This document shows positions 37,828 through 39,180 of a stretch of DNA of 39,180 bases, one piece after another. The stretch covers positions 1-39,180 of the forward strand of contig JAVZSA010000009.1 of assembly GCA_038880255.1 (NCBI GenBank), in the 5' to 3' direction. The stretch comes from ARK-15 sp038880255 (GTDB lineage Archaea; Thermoplasmatota; Thermoplasmata; Thermoplasmatales; ARK-15). The first letter of the stretch is position 1. Each line of letters begins with the position of its first letter. Position numbers and translations under genes: made by a program. The notes below the pieces were generated by a model. It did no database searches. It saw only the letters and a list, made by a program, of their open reading frames with translations, and had not been told where the DNA came from.

Positions 37828-39180
37828 CTAGAAAAATCCTCTAAGAGAATAATTAATAGATTCAAAGCTTAATGGATGCGGATTGCAAATCCAAGCCAAA
37901 TCTTTCATAGTAAGATTTTTTTCTATTGCAACCGTAAATTCTGTAATGAGTTCTGAAGCATTATGAGCATATATTTCAGCACCTAAAATTTTTAAATTGT
38001 TTGGATCATATATTATTTTAATCCATCCATTTATTTCGTCTAAAATTTGAGACTGTGCATCTTTTGTTAGATCATATTTTAATACCTGATATTTAATATT
38101 TTTATCCTTACATTCTTTTTCAGATAATCCTACTTTTCCTAATTCCGGATACGTAAATACTGTAAATGGAATGGAGTCATAATTTATTTTATAAGCTGGC
38201 TTTTTATTAATTATATTTTTTGCCACAATCAGGCTTTCCTTTACAGCAGCGTGAAATAACATTGCTTTTCCAGTTACATCACCTACAGCATAAATACCTG
38301 GAACATTCGTTTGAAGATAATCATCAACCCATATTGCATGGTTCTCAATTTTAATTTCAGTATTTTCCAGGCCAAGATTATTCAGCCTTGGTCTTCTTCC
38401 AACAGCTATCAAAACCTGCTTTGTTTCTAACTTTTCAATTTTATCTCCTTTTATATATGACAATATATATCCATTTTCAGTTTTATCAATTGACTTTAAC
38501 TTAGAATTAAATAAAAACTCAACACCAAGACTGCTCAATTTATTTACTGCTTCTGCAATTAAATCATCATCCATACCTCCAAGTATTGGCTTAGGTAGCA
38601 TTTCTATTATTTTTGTTTTGACACCAAGGAGTGCCATCATGTTTGCTACTTCAAGACCTATATATCCTGCTCCAATGATTACAATTGATTCTGGTAATAC
38701 CTTTATACTACCATTATACATGAATAAATCATTACTTGTAAGCACTTTATCTGCATTAGGGATTGGAGGGATAACAGTTTCTGCACCTGTGGCAATAACA
38801 ATATTTTGGGCTGTAGCTATAAAATCGAATTCCCCTTTTACATATATTTCATAATTACTAATAAACTCGCCATGCGCTTTGAAAAAAACTAAATCTGGAT
38901 AATGTTCTTCAATCTCTTTCATATGTTGGTCATATCTAAGCTTTTGGACTTCATCTTTTTTAGCAACTGCTAAATTCCATATTTTGGTTATGTCAGGAAT
39001 TAATCCCCATTGTTTACTTTTTATTGACTCGTTTATAATATACCTGACCGTTTTACTTGGAATGCAGCCAGCATAAAGACAGTCACCTCCAAGATTTCCC
39101 TTTTCATCAATCATCAATACTTTTTTACCTCTTTCTGCTAAATAAAAAGCTCCAGGATATGATGCTCCTCCAGCACCAAT
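37828..39180 (-). CDS. dihydrolipoamide dehydrogenase-like FAD disulfide reductase (5' end outside window)
   Basis: The frame runs through the window edge, so the N-terminus is missing. IGAGGASYPGAFYLAERG near the edge is the FAD Rossmann motif, followed by the redox pair in DCLYAGCIPSK (Cys-x4-Cys). IVIIGAGYIGLEVA is the NAD(P)-binding motif, VPGIYAVGDVTG the second FAD contact, and HPLSFE near the end the His-x4-Glu active-site base. At least 450 residues in total, as in class I enzymes (lipoamide dehydrogenase, mercuric reductase, soluble transhydrogenase). The lack of a second C-terminal Cys pair argues against mercuric reductase. No 2-oxoacid dehydrogenase genes are visible to confirm the partner. 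Confidence 0.88.
   Translation of the reverse strand: MGAGGASYPGAFYLAERGKKVLMIDEKGNLGGDCLYAGCIPSKTVRYIINESIKSKQWGLIPDITKIWNLAVAKKDEVQKLRYDQHMKEIEEHYPDLVFFKAHGEFISNYEIYVKGEFDFIATAQNIVIATGAETVIPPIPNADKVLTSNDLFMYNGSIKVLPESIVIIGAGYIGLEVANMMALLGVKTKIIEMLPKPILGGMDDDLIAEAVNKLSSLGVEFLFNSKLKSIDKTENGYILSYIKGDKIEKLETKQVLIAVGRRPRLNNLGLENTEIKIENHAIWVDDYLQTNVPGIYAVGDVTGKAMLFHAAVKESLIVAKNIINKKPAYKINYDSIPFTVFTYPELGKVGLSEKECKDKNIKYQVLKYDLTKDAQSQILDEINGWIKIIYDPNNLKILGAEIYAHNASELITEFTVAIEKNLTMKDLAWICNPHPLSFESINYSLRGFF

Noticed and set aside
1..39180. CRISPR array, cas genes, toxin-antitoxin or restriction systems
   Set aside because: No regularly spaced repeats and no matching protein families are seen. The RHH protein was considered as an antitoxin, but its partner is a tubulin-like GTPase.
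37828..39180. Mercuric reductase identity for the last gene
   Set aside because: There is no C-terminal Cys pair and no heavy-metal domain is visible; the His-x4-Glu end fits lipoamide dehydrogenase-like enzymes better.

Overview
The window is a low-GC archaeal chromosome segment. The evidence is the euryarchaeal ribosomal protein supercluster (uL3 to uL15, with eS4, eL32, eL19 and an RNase P subunit inserted), archaeal-only or archaeal-type genes (Dph2, deoxyhypusine synthase, NMD3, Trm5, Nop5, Cbf5, RadB, AdkA, the DUF106/EMC3-like YidC relative, COG2888 zinc ribbon with aEF-1beta), TATA-box promoters, and many first genes that start where a transcript would start (leaderless), while internal operon genes carry GGTGA/GGAGG-type ribosome sites. 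A Thermoplasmata-like lineage fits best, judging from the leaderless habit, prpB/prpD, and a SecY with two extra N-terminal membrane segments. That placement is inference, not proof.

Layout. 1-86: tRNA-Ser(GGA). 215-1481: a two-gene unit of a double ribbon-helix-helix protein and a 260-residue FtsZ/tubulin-like GTPase without a normal C-terminal domain. 1562-2560: dph2. 2579-3064: a small CxxC ORF and near-repeats. 3065-6282: a copper cassette, with a divergent HTH-TRASH regulator facing a YHS mini-protein, a CPC-type copper ATPase and a HesB-like protein across a perfect TTTACA-TT-TGTAAA palindrome. 6300-8480: old-yellow-enzyme, purN and a universal stress protein. 8696-10488: lsm, rpl37e and purF, tightly packed. 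10480-13930: nop5, cbf5, cmk, DUF106 and adkA, continuous with secY and the ribosomal protein operon (13933-26780), all on the minus strand.

The 5' leader of that operon (26781-26910) folds on paper into a compact three-way junction. One of its arms is also complementary to the bases just before the uL3 Shine-Dalgarno, so a translational switch is plausible. NMD3 is divergent from this leader, followed by trm5 and an MFS transporter. prpD/prpB, the zinc ribbon with aEF-1beta, deoxyhypusine synthase, radB, a short TraB-family protein and pdxS follow. A tRNA-Arg(UCU) abuts the pdxS stop.

Two stretches look like gene graveyards: 34047-34680, and 37230-37819 just after tRNA-Arg. The second ends with a 30-codon piece resembling an IS110-family transposase N-terminus. 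The window closes inside a dihydrolipoamide-dehydrogenase-like gene. The main themes are translation and ribosome biogenesis, copper homeostasis, purine and PLP synthesis, and methylcitrate metabolism. The most interesting items are the RHH/mini-tubulin pair and the structured uL3 leader. All assignments come from reading the sequence; no database search or folding program was run.
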